A DNA stretch of 64,000 nt, from assembly GCF_021347895.1 (NCBI RefSeq), contig NC_067119.1, positions 5,034,534-5,098,533 on the forward strand, written 5' to 3'. A model generated the notes under the pieces. The model had not been told where the DNA came from. It saw only the letters and a program-made list of their open reading frames with translations, and made no database searches. Shown here one piece after another: positions 34,551 through 46,790 of this stretch. A program made the position numbers and the translations under genes. Position 1 is the stretch's first letter. Each line of letters starts with the position of its first letter. The DNA is from Acanthochromis polyacanthus. Its lineage: Eukaryota > Chordata > Actinopteri > Pomacentridae.

Positions 34551-37500
34551 GTGAGTCTCCTTCCACTGTAGCATGTCCACGTTGGTCGGGGAGGCCTCGA
34601 CTCGAGTGGGATCTGACAAGATGTGAAGAGTAAGGAAATCTTATTATCCGGGATTAGAGATTCAGATTGTCGTGAGACACCAATATAGGCTTGGAAGGGC
34701 CAGAGTAGCAGATATGTACAGAAGCAGCTGTTGTGACCTCAGCGTGGATGTGGAATAAACAAACACTATTAAAGTAAAGCCACAGCGCCGAACCTGTTTG
34801 GACAAGACGTATGTTACTGAACTCATGATTTAAGCTGGAGACTTCTTTGAACGTTTCAGTAAATATGTTATCACAGCTGGATGTAATGACCTCAAGATTA
34901 GAGCCATTGATAGATACGTAGATCTGCTAATTGACTGATTTACTTTTGGAAACACATCAGCATTTCATGTCTCATGTCGTCACACTGTTGTTTGCCAATC
35001 GTAGATCCATACTGGTGCGAATTTATTGCATATGTGTGCATTTGTTGCGGGTTTCTGGGTTCTTTAGGGGATTTTCCAAGTATAAAGTTGAAATACGGCT
35101 AATGGAAAATTAAAGTCCCTCACCAGTCATTCATTAAACCCAAAAAATTCATGTCTGTGGAATAAAGTTACACATTTACGAGCGTTTTTTGACCTTTAAA
35201 ATGGCTTTGTTGTAACTGTACACCATTGCATCATTGAGAATTTACAGATCGAGCACACCAGCTCACCTACAATGCTGCTCAGATATTGTGAAACTCCCTT
35301 ATTCTACACAATTATGCAATTCAGCCGTAAGTATTTGGACCAGAAACCGATTCTGAAGAAGAAAATTGACAGGAAGTCCCACTCTGCAAGCTGGTAGGAC
35401 TGTTTCTTTGGGTGTACAAAATCCTGGAAGTTTTAAGGTGATGCTGACAGAGTATTTCACTCATTATGTCCACCATATGGACACGTCAACAAGGTAAAGT
35501 ATGATCAAATTCAAGACCAAATTCTTAAGTGATTTCAGATTTTGGTTGAACAAAACATACAGATTAGAGATGTCCTGAAGGATCCAGATGACCTGTATTG
35601 AGGCCAATCCAGGCATTTTTATTGGACTGATTTAAGCAAATCCAAATGAAACTGTTAAACTGCTCTCCTTTATGTCACATCTGTGGTGTGAGCATTCCCA
35701 TGCAAGTAAAAATTAGTGTTTTTGTGGTTTCTTGCAAATTTTAGCTTGCACTGTGACTTAAAAACGAGACAATAAGCTTGTCTGTTGTTGGATTTGTTTG
35801 TGTGTTCAACTAAATTGGAAAATCATCATGGTTTTAAGATTCTTGACCAATTAGACATTGCATTATTGTTTTAGAGGGCGAAGGTTAGCATTTTCTTTAA
35901 CCCCATAAACTTACCAATGAAGCCCGCAGTCCCTTTTATTTATTCTTTTTTTACTAATTATCTTAGTAAACAGGAACAAATTTAGTATCACAGGGTTCAG
36001 AAAGTTGCAGTTTTTGCAAAAATAACATTGTTTTTCCGTTATTTCATGTGTATTTTGCACTAGACCAGCTTAAACACAGACTAAAGTCATGGCGATCACT
36101 CTAAGTCTGTCAGAATTTTGATAGCAAAAGTTGTAGAAGTACAAATGATAAAGACCTTTTTCATACTGGAAAATGTTAATTCTACCTTTTTTTTAATGAA
36201 GGCTTCTTTTATAATTAACCGAATAAGAAAGTAGAAAAGGTTAGCACACAAGAAAAACCTTAAATGGCAATAAAATATGAATAAAAAGTTTGTTAAATAA
36301 TAAAAAACCTTTATTTAGAGCATTTAGGTTTTAAAAACAAATGAATTAAGTAAAACAAGAGCAGCTTTAATTAAAATAGGAGGAAATTAACAACCTGAGT
36401 TGCCCGATAAAGATAAAAATTAATCAAAATTTTGACCATTTTTGGATGTTATTGAGTAAAAAAGTGAGAAAAACTGGATTTTTCAAGTAACAAAACTTAG
36501 CCTCTGCAGAGCAATGCAATAATGAGAATGTGTTTGGTAAAATAAGTAGTGCAAAAACAGTCAGAAAACAGAATAGAAATGCATATATAACTCGGTGTCA
36601 ATCACAATATACAGAGAGAAATCACCATCCAACCTGACAGTGATTATATTCTAATTGTAATGAGGCAAAAATCATCAACTTCAAATGCCCACTGTTCTGT
36701 TTCTGATGCTTTAACAAGAAGCATTTCTTCTTTTTTTCTCTCTCTGGTGAGGTCAAATTCATTCATATAGTAGAAGTTCAGAAGCTGCAGTAATTTTAGT
36801 TCAATCACGACATTTTAGCCATTTTTTTTTGCTCTAAAATAAAAGAAGTTAAAGCTTCAGTTTATCTGCACTATCACTAAATGTGAAGCTTTTGCTGAAC
36901 AGCCACTAAATATCTGACGTTATAGAGAAACATTTGCTGTAAATCCGGCCTGTTTAGCCAGGATACACGGCGTTCTGCACGTTTTGCAGCAGCGGGTCGA
37001 GTGCCGGTCGCACAGTTTGTGTCCAAACCGCGGCTGAACTGCTGACCTTACAGGTGTCCGCTAACATCTCGCTGGTGTCGCTTGGTGGGGCAGGACACAT
37101 CTTTATAACTCCATCAGGCCAATCGGGGGAGCTGTGTACATGGAGAGCTGTCAGCAAATTACCAGAGCCAAAACCATCCCCACATTCCACACGCTGCTGC
37201 TTACTAACATGTTACCAGCATTTCAGATACGTGTTAGAAATCCCATGAGGACAAACACCAGCGGACAGGGCTGAGAATGAGAGCGAGTTACAGGGTTTTG
37301 TTCAGAGTTCAGCCAAACGGCACGCAGCCTGTATGACCTCGGTGACGGAGGGAAGAGCACGGCCTCCGATATGTACAGATTTTAGGGGAAAATATAGCTT
37401 TTTTTCTGCTCATTTCTGCAGTTTCATTTCAGTTATTAGGTTTAACTTTTGCTTACCAGCATTGTGTGAAATCTGACATCATGTTACAACATCAGGAACA

Positions 37501-37585
37501 TTAAATACAGTATCTATCTATTACAGATGTATTAAACAAGCGCTCAAATGTATGATTGGAAATGAGAAATCATACATTCACTGCA
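34551..37585. other. cfap299 intron, no repeat recognised
   Basis: Mostly AT-rich, with a GC-richer patch at 36950-37250 carrying opposite-strand frames without domains. Confidence 0.5.
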
Positions 37586-37835
37586 GGGGAAAAACCCTTG
37601 TGGACATTTGCAGATATATAGACACAGAAAAGTTTAAAGATTCCTGAAGAAATCAAGTTTTTGCCGAACATTTTTCTAACTTTAAACTTTATTTTCACTC
37701 TCAAACAGATGGTTTAGGCGTCTTAGCTATACTGCTTATTTGTGTGAAGTGTCACTGGAACAAACAAGAAAATATATAAAGCAAAAACAAAAGGAAACAT
37801 GTAAAATTTATTGATTGGCTAACCGTGATTCATTC
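37586..37835. repeat. dispersed copy of the 40-41 kb duplicated unit
   Basis: Contains AAACCCTTGTGGAC, AAGATTCCTGAAGAAATCAA G and GTGTCACTGGAACAAACAAG. All three have counterparts in the same order in the duplicated sequence at 40545-41165. Confidence 0.75.
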
Positions 37836-38636
37836 ACAAAATGACAAACGAAAAACAAAATGACAAGAGCGAGAAACAAAATGAAAAAGAGGCAAACGAC
37901 ACGAAACAAAACAAAAAAGATGAAAAAGTTACAAAAAAATAGACAACAAAAATGAGACAAATTACATAAATGATAAAAACGAAACAAAAAAAGACACAAG
38001 CGAGAAACAAAATGCCAAAAATGGCCAAAAAACACAAAATGACAAAAACAATACAGAAAACGAATAAAGCAAAACACAAAATGAGGAAAAAAATAAGACA
38101 AAAAACAACAAAAACAAGACACAAAACAGCAAAAATGAGAAGCAAAATGACAAAGTGAGGAACAACATGACAAAACAAAAAAACAGACAAAGTTACAAAG
38201 CGACAAAAAAATTGACAAATGACACAAAATGACAAAAGTGAGGAACAAAACTGCAAAAACATGGACAAATGACACAAGCGAGACAAAATAAGACACAAGA
38301 TGACAAAAATGAGACATAAAACACAAGCGAGACATAATGGAAACAAAAAAAAACGACAAAAACATGAGACAAACGACAAAAGTCAGATAAAAAAGACAAA
38401 ATATTACCAAAAAAATGAGACACAAAATGACAAAAGAAAAATCAACTTTTTTATTTTCTGATCAAAACAACTTGTCATGGTCTGGAAATTATTTTAAATT
38501 TAAAGTTTTACTAATTTACAATTTGCAGTGAATGTCTTCTCTGTGATTTTTACTCTTTACAAAGTCGTCCTGCTGGCCGGATTGGACCCTCTGGAGGCCC
38601 GGTTTTGGCCCGCGGGCCTCACGTTTGACACCCCTG
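37836..38636 (+). mobile_element. hAT-like element with A-rich array, copy 2
   Basis: An array of ACAAAATGACAAAA and GCGAGACAAA words (37840-38430) is followed by GATCAAAACAACTTGTCATG and the hAT-type end GGCCGGATTGGACCCTCTGG through GTTTGACACCCCTG. The right half matches copy 1 closely; the left terminus is missing. Minus-strand frames of up to 205 codons here are Phe/Leu/Cys-rich low-complexity artefacts. Confidence 0.8.
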
Positions 38637-40069
38637 GATTAGCGGATAAAGTGAATTCATTAAGTGTTCAAACCTGCTGGTTAAGACTCTGAGATGCAGT
38701 TGAAGAAGCACGACGTTCACGTTAAAATCCAACATGGCGGTTAACAGACAAGAACGACAGTCGGCGTAGTTTTATTTTCGGAGGCGGTTTTTTTCCTCTT
38801 CCGTTGAAACCAAAGTGTCAGACATGCCGGGCTTTGTTGTTTTATTTATCCATTTCTCACCATGTGCTCCGACACACAACCCGGCTCGTGGCCTTGAACT
38901 CGTCCTCCTCTCGGTCGAAGCCCTAACAAGCTGGAGCTGTGAGTCACTGGGCGAGCACGCCTGGAGGTGCAGCTGACTCCCTAATGATGCTTTTATGAGG
39001 CTTCCCCCCTCCACCTCCTCCACCTCCACGGGTCTCCCTGACTTCACACTCCCCTTCATGGCTCGCTTTTCCCCCTAAAACTCCATCAGATTTACACATC
39101 TTCCCAGTCTTTGTTTCCGTGTGCTTTGCTACCTCTCTCCCCCCCGCTTCTTCTTTTTTCATTTTTTTTCTTCATCTCTGTCGGGAACAATAACACCCAG
39201 TGTGGTTGCCGCTAAGAGGGAGCAGATGCTGGAGCTGCTGCCCACTCAGTGCACTAAACCTCCCACCGCAGGACTCTGAATCCTGTCCCTCCTCCTCCTC
39301 CACGGCCACAAAGAACACAGAGCAGGGACACCAGCGCCAGCTCCGGCCTCCACCTCCAGCAACGGAGGGTGGATAGGTTCTCAGTCTGGAGGGCAAAAAA
39401 GCAGCAGCGGAGTGTCTTCCTGGAGCAGATATCAATTGTGTGAAACGTAAAAGCATGTTTTTAGCCTCCGAGTTTGTGCAGAAGGTGCCGTTGCCCTTTC
39501 CAGAAGCATCAAACTTCACTTTCACTTTAAAGTTTCAGTTTATTCCTTTGTAAAGCTCCAAGTTCTTCACCAGCACAGGATTTTGCATGACTTTAAAGGC
39601 CTTCCAACTATTATTTCTCACCTCAACTTTCAATTCCAACCTAAATATACGCGAAGAGTTGCAAAAATCTGAACCACAGCTTGCATTTTCTGGTGTTAAT
39701 TTGATCTTTGTCTCATTAATTTGCCCTCGCAAACTCCAAAAATTGCACTTTTAAAGCTACATTTTGAATTTTTCTTCCTTCCTTTTCCAGCATATTCTAT
39801 AGGAGCAGCACGAAGCAAAAAAAAAGTAAAATCAGCTAGTCTTGATTTATTTTAGCAGGCACACCGAGTGGGTGGGACATATAAACATAATTTGTAAAGG
39901 CATATGCTGTAAGCCTCTGACCTCCACGGGAAACCTGCTTAAAGTAAATCAAGAGCAGAAAATATGACATCCAGGATGCAGAAAGAGTAGCAGCTACAGC
40001 ACAAATTGCAGAATAAGGTGCTTTTTGACGACCTCCTGCACAAACCGATGATGCGAAATGAATGTGGAG
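38637..40069. other. cfap299 intron, no gene
   Basis: Contains a pyrimidine-rich CCTCCACCTCC-type zone at 39005-39365. Opposite-strand frames over it are compositional. Confidence 0.45.
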
Positions 40070-40629
40070 CTGCTTTAGAACTAAAACCTGACGTTCAAAC
40101 TGCAGATGTACGGTGAAAATGTGAGTTTTTCCAGCTCTGCAGCCCTGCCCGTCGTCTAATTAAGCCGCAGATCTGCAGCTCTGAGCGCCCAGCTTCCTGC
40201 CACTCCAGATGTGCCTACAGCATCTCTGATGTCTATTTAATGTTCACCAGCAAAGTGACCATCTGTTTATGCGCTCCGGCTGCTCCCCTCCAAACTCTTT
40301 ATCTCTGCCTCTCCTCAGCGCCTGTGTTTGGTCGAAGACTTTCAGGAAAACCAGGCAGCATCTCACGATACGGGAGTCTTAATTGATTCTCTGTTTTTAC
40401 TTCTACTTTCCTTGAAATTATGGCTAAAGATAAATCCAGAAGTGGTGTTGATTTTCATGTTCAGCGTCTAAATCTCAACCATTTGAACTGCAGATACACA
40501 GTGAAAACGAGTGCTTTAAGGGTAAATTTATACCTGATAAACCCTTGAGGATGCTTGCAGTGTGAAGATTCCTTAAGAAATCAAGTTTTTACAGAATTCT
40601 TTCTAACTTTAAACTTTATTACTTCCAAA

Positions 40630-41068
40630 TACAAGAGGTGCTCGGTTAATGACATCATCAACCTATGGTGTTTCGTCATTACGTCAGAACTGATTACATG
40701 GAACTAGCTGGTGAATGGACAAATACGTCGTCACGTGGCACTATAAGACAGCTTTGTTTACATTTTCCAGTTGTACGCCACCTTGGATTGTGCTACATTT
40801 ACTCACTTTTTGACTTCATTATGGCTCCTAAGTCAGACTCTTCTGATGCTTCGAATTAAAGGAAAGTCATCTCAATGAAAGTGAAATTACATATAATAAA
40901 ACGCTCAAGTTGTAAAAACAGTGCAACATATTCTGTTATCTTCTTGTAAAATGACTGGAGAATTGATCGATATCGTGATGCACATAACGACTTTATTTGC
41001 ATTTTCCCTGGAGTTCGGACTTGGGGCAAAAATCGACTTACGTCAACATAAGTCAAGGACCCCCTGTA
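40630..41068 (+). mobile_element. internally deleted Tigger/pogo transposon with TA target duplication
   Basis: TA at 40630-40631 and 41067-41068 flank a 435-bp element with related inverted tips (GGTGCTCGGTTAATGAC on the left, GGGGTCCTTGACTTATG on the right when reversed). It retains the first part of a transposase frame and then jumps to the 3' end. Confidence 0.85.
40821..40935 (+). pseudogene. Tigger-type transposase N-terminus
   Basis: The frame reads MAPKSDSSDASN, then a TAA stop, then RKVISMKVKLHIIKRSS. Tigger and pogo transposases typically begin MAPKR.S..., followed by RK.I....K..II...E, the start of the CENP-B-type helix-turn-helix. The in-frame stop and the loss of the rest of the gene make it non-functional. 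Confidence 0.8.
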
Positions 41069-41500
41069 TGTGTTTTAGATAACTTAAACTGTCTCTTTGT
41101 GTAAAGTCTCACTGGAACAAACTACAAAATACATAAAGCAAAAACAGAAGAAAACTGAAGATCTAGAGCGTATCGATTGTCTAGCCTTTAGTGGCTTTAA
41201 CGTCAGGTTTAACTCTGGATTACACCTTTAGAACTTGACATTTAAGCTGCAGATTTATAGTGAAAATGTGTGTTGTAAGGGTAACTTTATGTCAGCTAAA
41301 CCCTTGAGGACTCTTGCAACTTGAAGATTCCTTAAAAAATCAACTTTTGCCCAATTCTTTCGAACTCTAAAGTTTCTTGTCAGGCAGCATCTCATGATAC
41401 AGGAGTCCTAATCAAATCTCCGTCTTTATTCCTACTTTGCTTGAATTACGGCTAAAACTAAACCCAGAAGTGATTCTCATATTCAGCGTCTAAATCTGAT

Positions 41501-42263
41501 TCGGATAACTCTGTGAATCGCTGAATAATGTAAATATCCCCCTCGCTGTGGGCCTACTGTGTGCATTTGGCGACAGGCTGAAACATTGGATTTGAAGGAT
41601 CAGCTCGGTTTATAGCGCATGCCTCTGGCCGAGCCAAACCCACGCTGCCTCCACGCTCAGCCTCTGCGGTGCACCTGTGTGTCTGGCTTCATTTTCTGCT
41701 GTGAAAATATTTGCTCTGCTGTCCCGTTTTATTAACTTCTAATACAAAAGAGAATCTGTTCCAGCTCCGGTGGGCGCTCCGGCCGCCCCGGTCCTGCAGC
41801 ATTGTGTCCGGGGCTCCCAGCAGCGGGTCGGCGGGACGTTCTTATCCCGGCGGAGTTTGCCAGCTTGATAAATATTTGCTGGTAAGCAGGAACATTCCTC
41901 ATCATCTCCGCTGCTCACACATGGCGAGCACATATTGGCTGCATCCTCAGGGTTTAATCCAATCAGACTGTTTTGTTTTCTCCGTGCTGATAATGTTTGG
42001 AGCGTTTCATCATCGTCATCACAAACCTTTTTCCATTTTATTTTCATGTCTTTGCGAGTAAAGCCCCTCTGGTTCCTGATTAAACCCGTAAAAATTCATC
42101 TCTGTGCATCAAAACTATAATTAGAGGCTTTTTTCCCTTTGAAATAAGCGTGTAACGGACTCTACAGTGTTGCATTCTTCCTGTATTTCCACCAACCTCT
42201 ACACTAGTTGCTGCAGCTCGAGCACACCAGCTCTCCAAACTCCACTTAAACACTGTAAAACAA
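41501..42263. other. cfap299 intron, GC-rich patch
   Basis: A GC-rich segment at 41745-41860 has opposite-strand frames of 102-116 codons without any domain. Confidence 0.45.
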
Positions 42264-42700
42264 CGGTGTTAAACATGCAGGCATGGGCCAAAAGCAGCCT
42301 CCCACAGGTTCCGAGACATTAACTGTAAATTGTAAAATTTAAAGTCATTTCTAGACCATGACACGTTGTTTTGATCATGAAGTAAAATACCAGATTGTTC
42401 TTTTCTCATTTCGTGCCTTGTTTTTGTAATATTTTGTCTTGTTTTTGCTGTTGTCTGACTTTTGTTTATCCCATGTTTTATCGTTGTTTCTCAATTGTCG
42501 TTTTTGTCTTTTCTTTTTGTCTTGCTTGTGTTTTCTGTCTTATTTTAGTCATTTTGTGTTTCGCGTTATTTGTAGTTTTTTCTCGTTTTTGTCATTTTGC
42601 GTCTTTTTCTCGCTTGTCATTTGTCCATTTTTTTTACACTTTGTGTTTTTGTCATTTTGGTAATATTTTGTCATCTTTTTGTTGCATTGTGTATTTTGTG
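42264..42700 (-). mobile_element. hAT-like element with A-rich array, copy 3, reverse orientation
   Basis: It begins GGTGTTAAACATGCAGGCAT, a decayed hAT-type tip on the minus strand, then CATGACACGTTGTTTTGATC (the reverse of the array flank in copies 1 and 2), then the T-rich complement of the array (42400-42690). The far terminus is lost where the palindromic-element arm begins. Confidence 0.75.
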
Positions 42701-42734
42701 TTCTACATGCATGACACACAGGCGTGTGTTATGC

Positions 42735-43165
42735 ATGTGCACGTTATGTACGGATACCAAATCATGTGATCTAAATATGTCGCGGGCGGCGGGAATTGAT
42801 GGGACTCAGAAACACCCCCACAATTTAATCAATTGTTCCTTGTATCATTTCTGATGGATAAGTCCTCAGTGGTGGATTTGTAGTAGGATCACAATCATGT
42901 GATCATCAGCTGGCAGTTGATGTAGTGTTCACTTGTTGTCATGGTTACAGTGACGCCGTGCTGCTATCTCTCAATGATACAGAAATCTTTAACAAATCAG
43001 AGGATCCAGACTATAAGCTGCATCACTGCCAAAATCTAGTCACTTGGTCCTTGTGTCATTTCTGACCTTCCCTGAAAATTTCATCCAAATCTGTTGGTCT
43101 GTTTTTGAGTAGTGTTGCTAACAGACAAACAGTTGTCACATAACTCCGCCTTGTTCCTTGGTAGA
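42735..43165 (+). mobile_element. third arm copy of the palindromic element, uninterrupted
   Basis: Shares TGTACGGATACCAAATCATG, GGCGGGAATTGATGGGACTC, AAATCTTTAACAAATC and CTTGTGTCATTTCTGACCTT with 18876-19281. It ends near TTGGTAGAGTAAT, the counterpart of the outer tip. It shows the sequence before the 8-bp target was hit in the other copy. Confidence 0.85.
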
Positions 43166-44034
43166 GTAATTAGATAAAAACCGGAGGATCTTTTAAGACT
43201 TAGCATGTGCATTATTATTGAACTGTAAAGAGAAACAAATACTTTGAATATCTCAAAGTCTGTCTCTTTGACAAAAATCTCAAATTTGCAACCATTTTTT
43301 AAATGTTGATTGAAGTTTTTGGTCTTGTCGCCTGTATTTTTTTGGTGTTTGACCTCTAAACTCTTTTGGTCAACACTCTCTTAGCCTCTGCAGCTCCAGT
43401 CCAGTGGACTATGTTCTAACACCCAGCTGTGTCGCTGCGTTATGTAATGTGTCTGGACACTGTGAGAGTGTGAATGTGCAGCACTTTAAAGGACATGAGG
43501 TCAAACTATAAAAACATCATGCATGAGAAGGTGTCACCTCACCTGTGAGTCATGCTGTAATGGGCTCCAAATTAGCAGCTCACAAAAAAGAAATGAAAAA
43601 CCTGATGTAATGGTCAAGATGCAGCCTAATTTTGGAGTTAAAGGGTTATTCTGTATAATAAGAAATGTCCATAATCTGCTTTCAAAACAGCTTTTTACTT
43701 GGGTGTTTATTTCCCAATGTATGTAAAAGTTTATTTGCTATAAGAAAGCAATTATTTTTAGGAATGCAGCCAACAAATAATCTGTCTGCAGCCACTTAAA
43801 TGCAGGATTTTGCTGCCTTTTCTAAAGAATTGCAAACCAAATACAGTACCAGTGAATTTTTGACTACTGCTCTCTTTTCTGTTGATTTCTAGCAATCAAA
43901 ACGCATTAAAGCACCTGATTCTGAACCAAAAAGGTACCGATTAGTGCAATTATTAACAGATTTCCAGGTGAATCCAAAACTGTTTGTTTTTTGACTGTTG
44001 ACTGGACAAACAAAGACACGTTTTGGACTTACCA
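43166..44034. other. cfap299 intron, nothing recognised
   Basis: Ordinary non-coding sequence. Confidence 0.45.
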
Positions 44035-44470
44035 TAGAACAACTTTAGCAAATATTTAGAGCAACTTTAATGAATTTAGAGGAATTTTAACTATTCTAGA
44101 GCAACTTTTACTTATGTAGAGCAACTGTAACTCACTTTTGAGCAACTTTAAATAATATAGAGCAACCTGAATATAGGAAAACTGTAACCAAGATTAGCTT
44201 GAGCTAATATAGAACAATTTTAACTCCTTTAGAGCAACTTTAACTCCTTTAGAGCAACTTTAATGTAGAGCAACTGTAATTAATATCAATTTTAGCTCAT
44301 ATAGAGCAACTTTAACTAATTTGGAACAACTTCGACTAATGCAGAGTAACTTTAACTAATATAGAGGAACTTTACTATAGAACAACTTTAATATCAACTT
44401 AATATAGAGCAACTTTAACTCATTTAGAGCAACTATAACTAATATAGAGGAACTTTAACTAATTTAGACT
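44035..44470. repeat. GAGCAACTTTAACTAATATA minisatellite, array 3
   Basis: About 20 degenerate units of the same core as arrays 1 and 2, more diverged. No MITE end is visible at either edge. Confidence 0.9.
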
Positions 44471-45974
44471 TTGACATTTCTTTTAGTTTATTACTTTGTG
44501 AATCTTGAGTTTCTTCTCTGACTCTTATTTGAGCCAAACAACAACTGATATTTACCTCCCATTACGTCTGTTGTGTTTTATTGTTTAATAGAAACATTAC
44601 CAGATTCCCAGCTGAGACCCAGAGTGATGATGAAAAGCTCTGAGGAGTGTGTAGGTGGGCGGTTAGATATGGCTTGTTAATGGGCCTGTCATGGCCTCTC
44701 TGTGATTTGTCGCTGAATTAGACCCTCAACGCCCCCCCCCCCAAAAGGCTTAACGGTAATTTCAACTCATTGCTTCGAGCCTCTCAACACTGAAGAGGCC
44801 TTTGTGATTTACACTGGAAACATTAACTTCAGAAACAGTTGCTGGACTATGTATTCTGTAGCCTTTAAAACAGAAGAAAAAAAAAGAAGCAGCTGAGCGA
44901 ATACACATGCTAGGTATTTGCTCTTTTGTGATATATATCATCCAGCGCTCGGACTCCAGCTCCTCTGAGCCCTATAATGAGACTGTTGACATTACCCTGG
45001 AAAATGACCGCCTGGAGATAACAATAGAGCTAAGCACGGTAACTATGGAAAGTGAAAGGACACAGTGCACGTGTCAAACGGCCGCGGTAAACGCACAGGG
45101 GGAACCAGGAACCGGCGCTGGGAGCACCGTCATTGTTTCCACCAAATCCAGGTTCTCACACTTTTACTGGTCCATGTGTCTGGGTGTGGTGCCATCCAGC
45201 TGCTGGAGCTCGCTTTGTGACCCAATGTGCGCCGACCGTGCAGTCGAGTTACCGTGGTGACAGTTCATATGGGACGAGCGGAGGGAGGTGGGCCCAATAA
45301 ACGCGTCCAGGCAGCGTACGAACAAAAAAAACACTACACTTTTCCGTCAGTCTTTTTCATGTGCGGTGCTAAAATATCTCACATCTGTCCCGTTCCTCCG
45401 GCAGAGCTGAGCGGTTCGCCATGGAATAAAAGTGGCTGACCAGAAAAATGTTAATTGTTGTATGGCATTTCGGTATAAATAGTCGCTCAAACACTGTCAG
45501 ATCTAATTTACAAAGAAGAAGGATGCATGTGTCTGAGAAGCACAAGTCTCGCACAATATAATTTTCTTCTGCGTTTTAAAAGGGAAAAACCTCAATTTGT
45601 ATTTCATAATTGGGACATTGCAGCAATCTATTCTGAACCTGCTTCACTCGGCTCTGCTGGCAGCTTGGATCCAGACTCCTCGTCCTATCATACCTTATAA
45701 TTTTATGCATCAGTGTATTTCCCCACACAGTTTGGACTTTTTCGGAGGCGTCCGGAGTATGTGTGTCTAAGGCGAGGAAGATTACTGTGATAGCTGGCGG
45801 GAGATGGTTGACAGATAACCGAAACATCAGACAGTGTCCGGTGACACATTTTCTGAAAGCCGTTGTAGAACAGCAGCATGAAAATATAGTAAGACGAAAG
45901 ATAAGTGGACGATAAAGATAAAACCTTATTTTGTGTGCTTCTGTACCACACTAACATCAGATATGGGCAATTCT
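44471..45974. other. cfap299 intron, with one exon-like open segment
   Basis: Includes a C run at 44730-44742. The segment 44946-45038 has a CAG before it, GTAACT after it and an open 31-codon frame; this is discussed as a finding and is not called a gene. Confidence 0.4.
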
Positions 45975-46790
45975 AAGGTCTTGCCATTTTAGGAAGTCAA
46001 GGTTCAAGTCCAAGTCTTTGGTCAAAGCCAATTAAAACAATATTAAGTCAAGTGATAAATCGGTTTAATCAGTTGAGTCCAACACAAGCTCAGAACTTTT
46101 TAAGTCAGTTGAGATGAGTTCAAGTCCAGCATCTGCCAAAGCAAGTAGGAAGTGTCTCAAGTCAGGTGAATCAATCAAGTTTTTTTTTAAATTTTAAAGT
46201 ACTTAAAGTCAGATATTTGAGAAAGTCATGTCCGCATCCTTCAAGACAGGTCCAAATCAAGCATTTCGTCAAACTTAGTCGAGATGACTCTAAATCCAGC
46301 ATCAGCCAAAGTAAGGAAGTGTCTTGAGTGCTTGGTGAGTCTAAGTCTTGAATGAGGTGAATCAATCAAGTCCTCCTTAAGATTAAAGTACTTTGAGTTG
46401 TCTTAAGTCAGATATTTGAGAAAAAAAGTCCATGTCAAATATCCTTTAAGACAGGTCCAAATCATGTCTTTAGTTAAAGTCAGTCAAGATGAGTCCGAGT
46501 CCTAAGTCTGTCAGAGCAAGTATGAAGTGTCTCGAGTCCTTGGTGAATCCAAGTCTCAAGTCAGGTGAATCAATCAAGTTTGATGTATCCTAAGTCAGAT
46601 ATCTGAGAAAAAAGTCCATGTCAACATTCTTTAAGTCAAGTTCAAATCAAGCCTTGAGTCAAACTTAATGGATGAGTCCAAGTCTTAAGACTGTCAAAGC
46701 AAGTCTGAAGTCTCTTAAGGTTCAAGTGTTTGACGGCAAGTCCTGGACAAGTCACAAGTCTTTACTGGCAAATTACCAGAGACTGAGCAC
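45975..46790. repeat. AAGTC-rich higher-order tandem repeat, about four units
   Basis: Short AAGTC and AAGTCCAAGTC words are organised in units of about 170-195 bp. Markers GATGAG/ACTC(C)AAGTCC...GCAAG occur near 46113, 46283, 46479 and 46673, and GTCAGATATTTGAGAAA near 46209, 46405 and 46590. Confidence 0.88.

Larger units (their letters stand above)
40070..41500. repeat. diverged tandem duplication interrupted by a Tigger element
   Basis: CAGGCAGCATCTCACGATAC (near 40353) and CAGGCAGCATCTCATGATAC (near 41382); CCCTTGAGGATGCTTGCAGT (near 40543) and CCCTTGAGGACTCTTGCAAC (near 41301); and GAAGATTCCTTAAGAAATCA against GAAGATTCCTTAAAAAATCA are paired in the same order. A further partial copy lies near 40090-40130. 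Removing the 437-bp Tigger insertion leaves a unit of about 0.6 kb. Confidence 0.85.

Noticed and set aside
35310..35350. CAGCCGTAAGTATTTGGACC, similar to a MITE end
   Set aside because: Only about 20 bases match and no inverted partner was found.
37808..38425. 205-codon minus-strand frame rich in Phe, Leu, Cys and Ser, looking like a membrane protein
   Set aside because: It is the complement of an ACAAAATG array inside a hAT-like element; a second frame on the same strand is equally open, so the frame is compositional.
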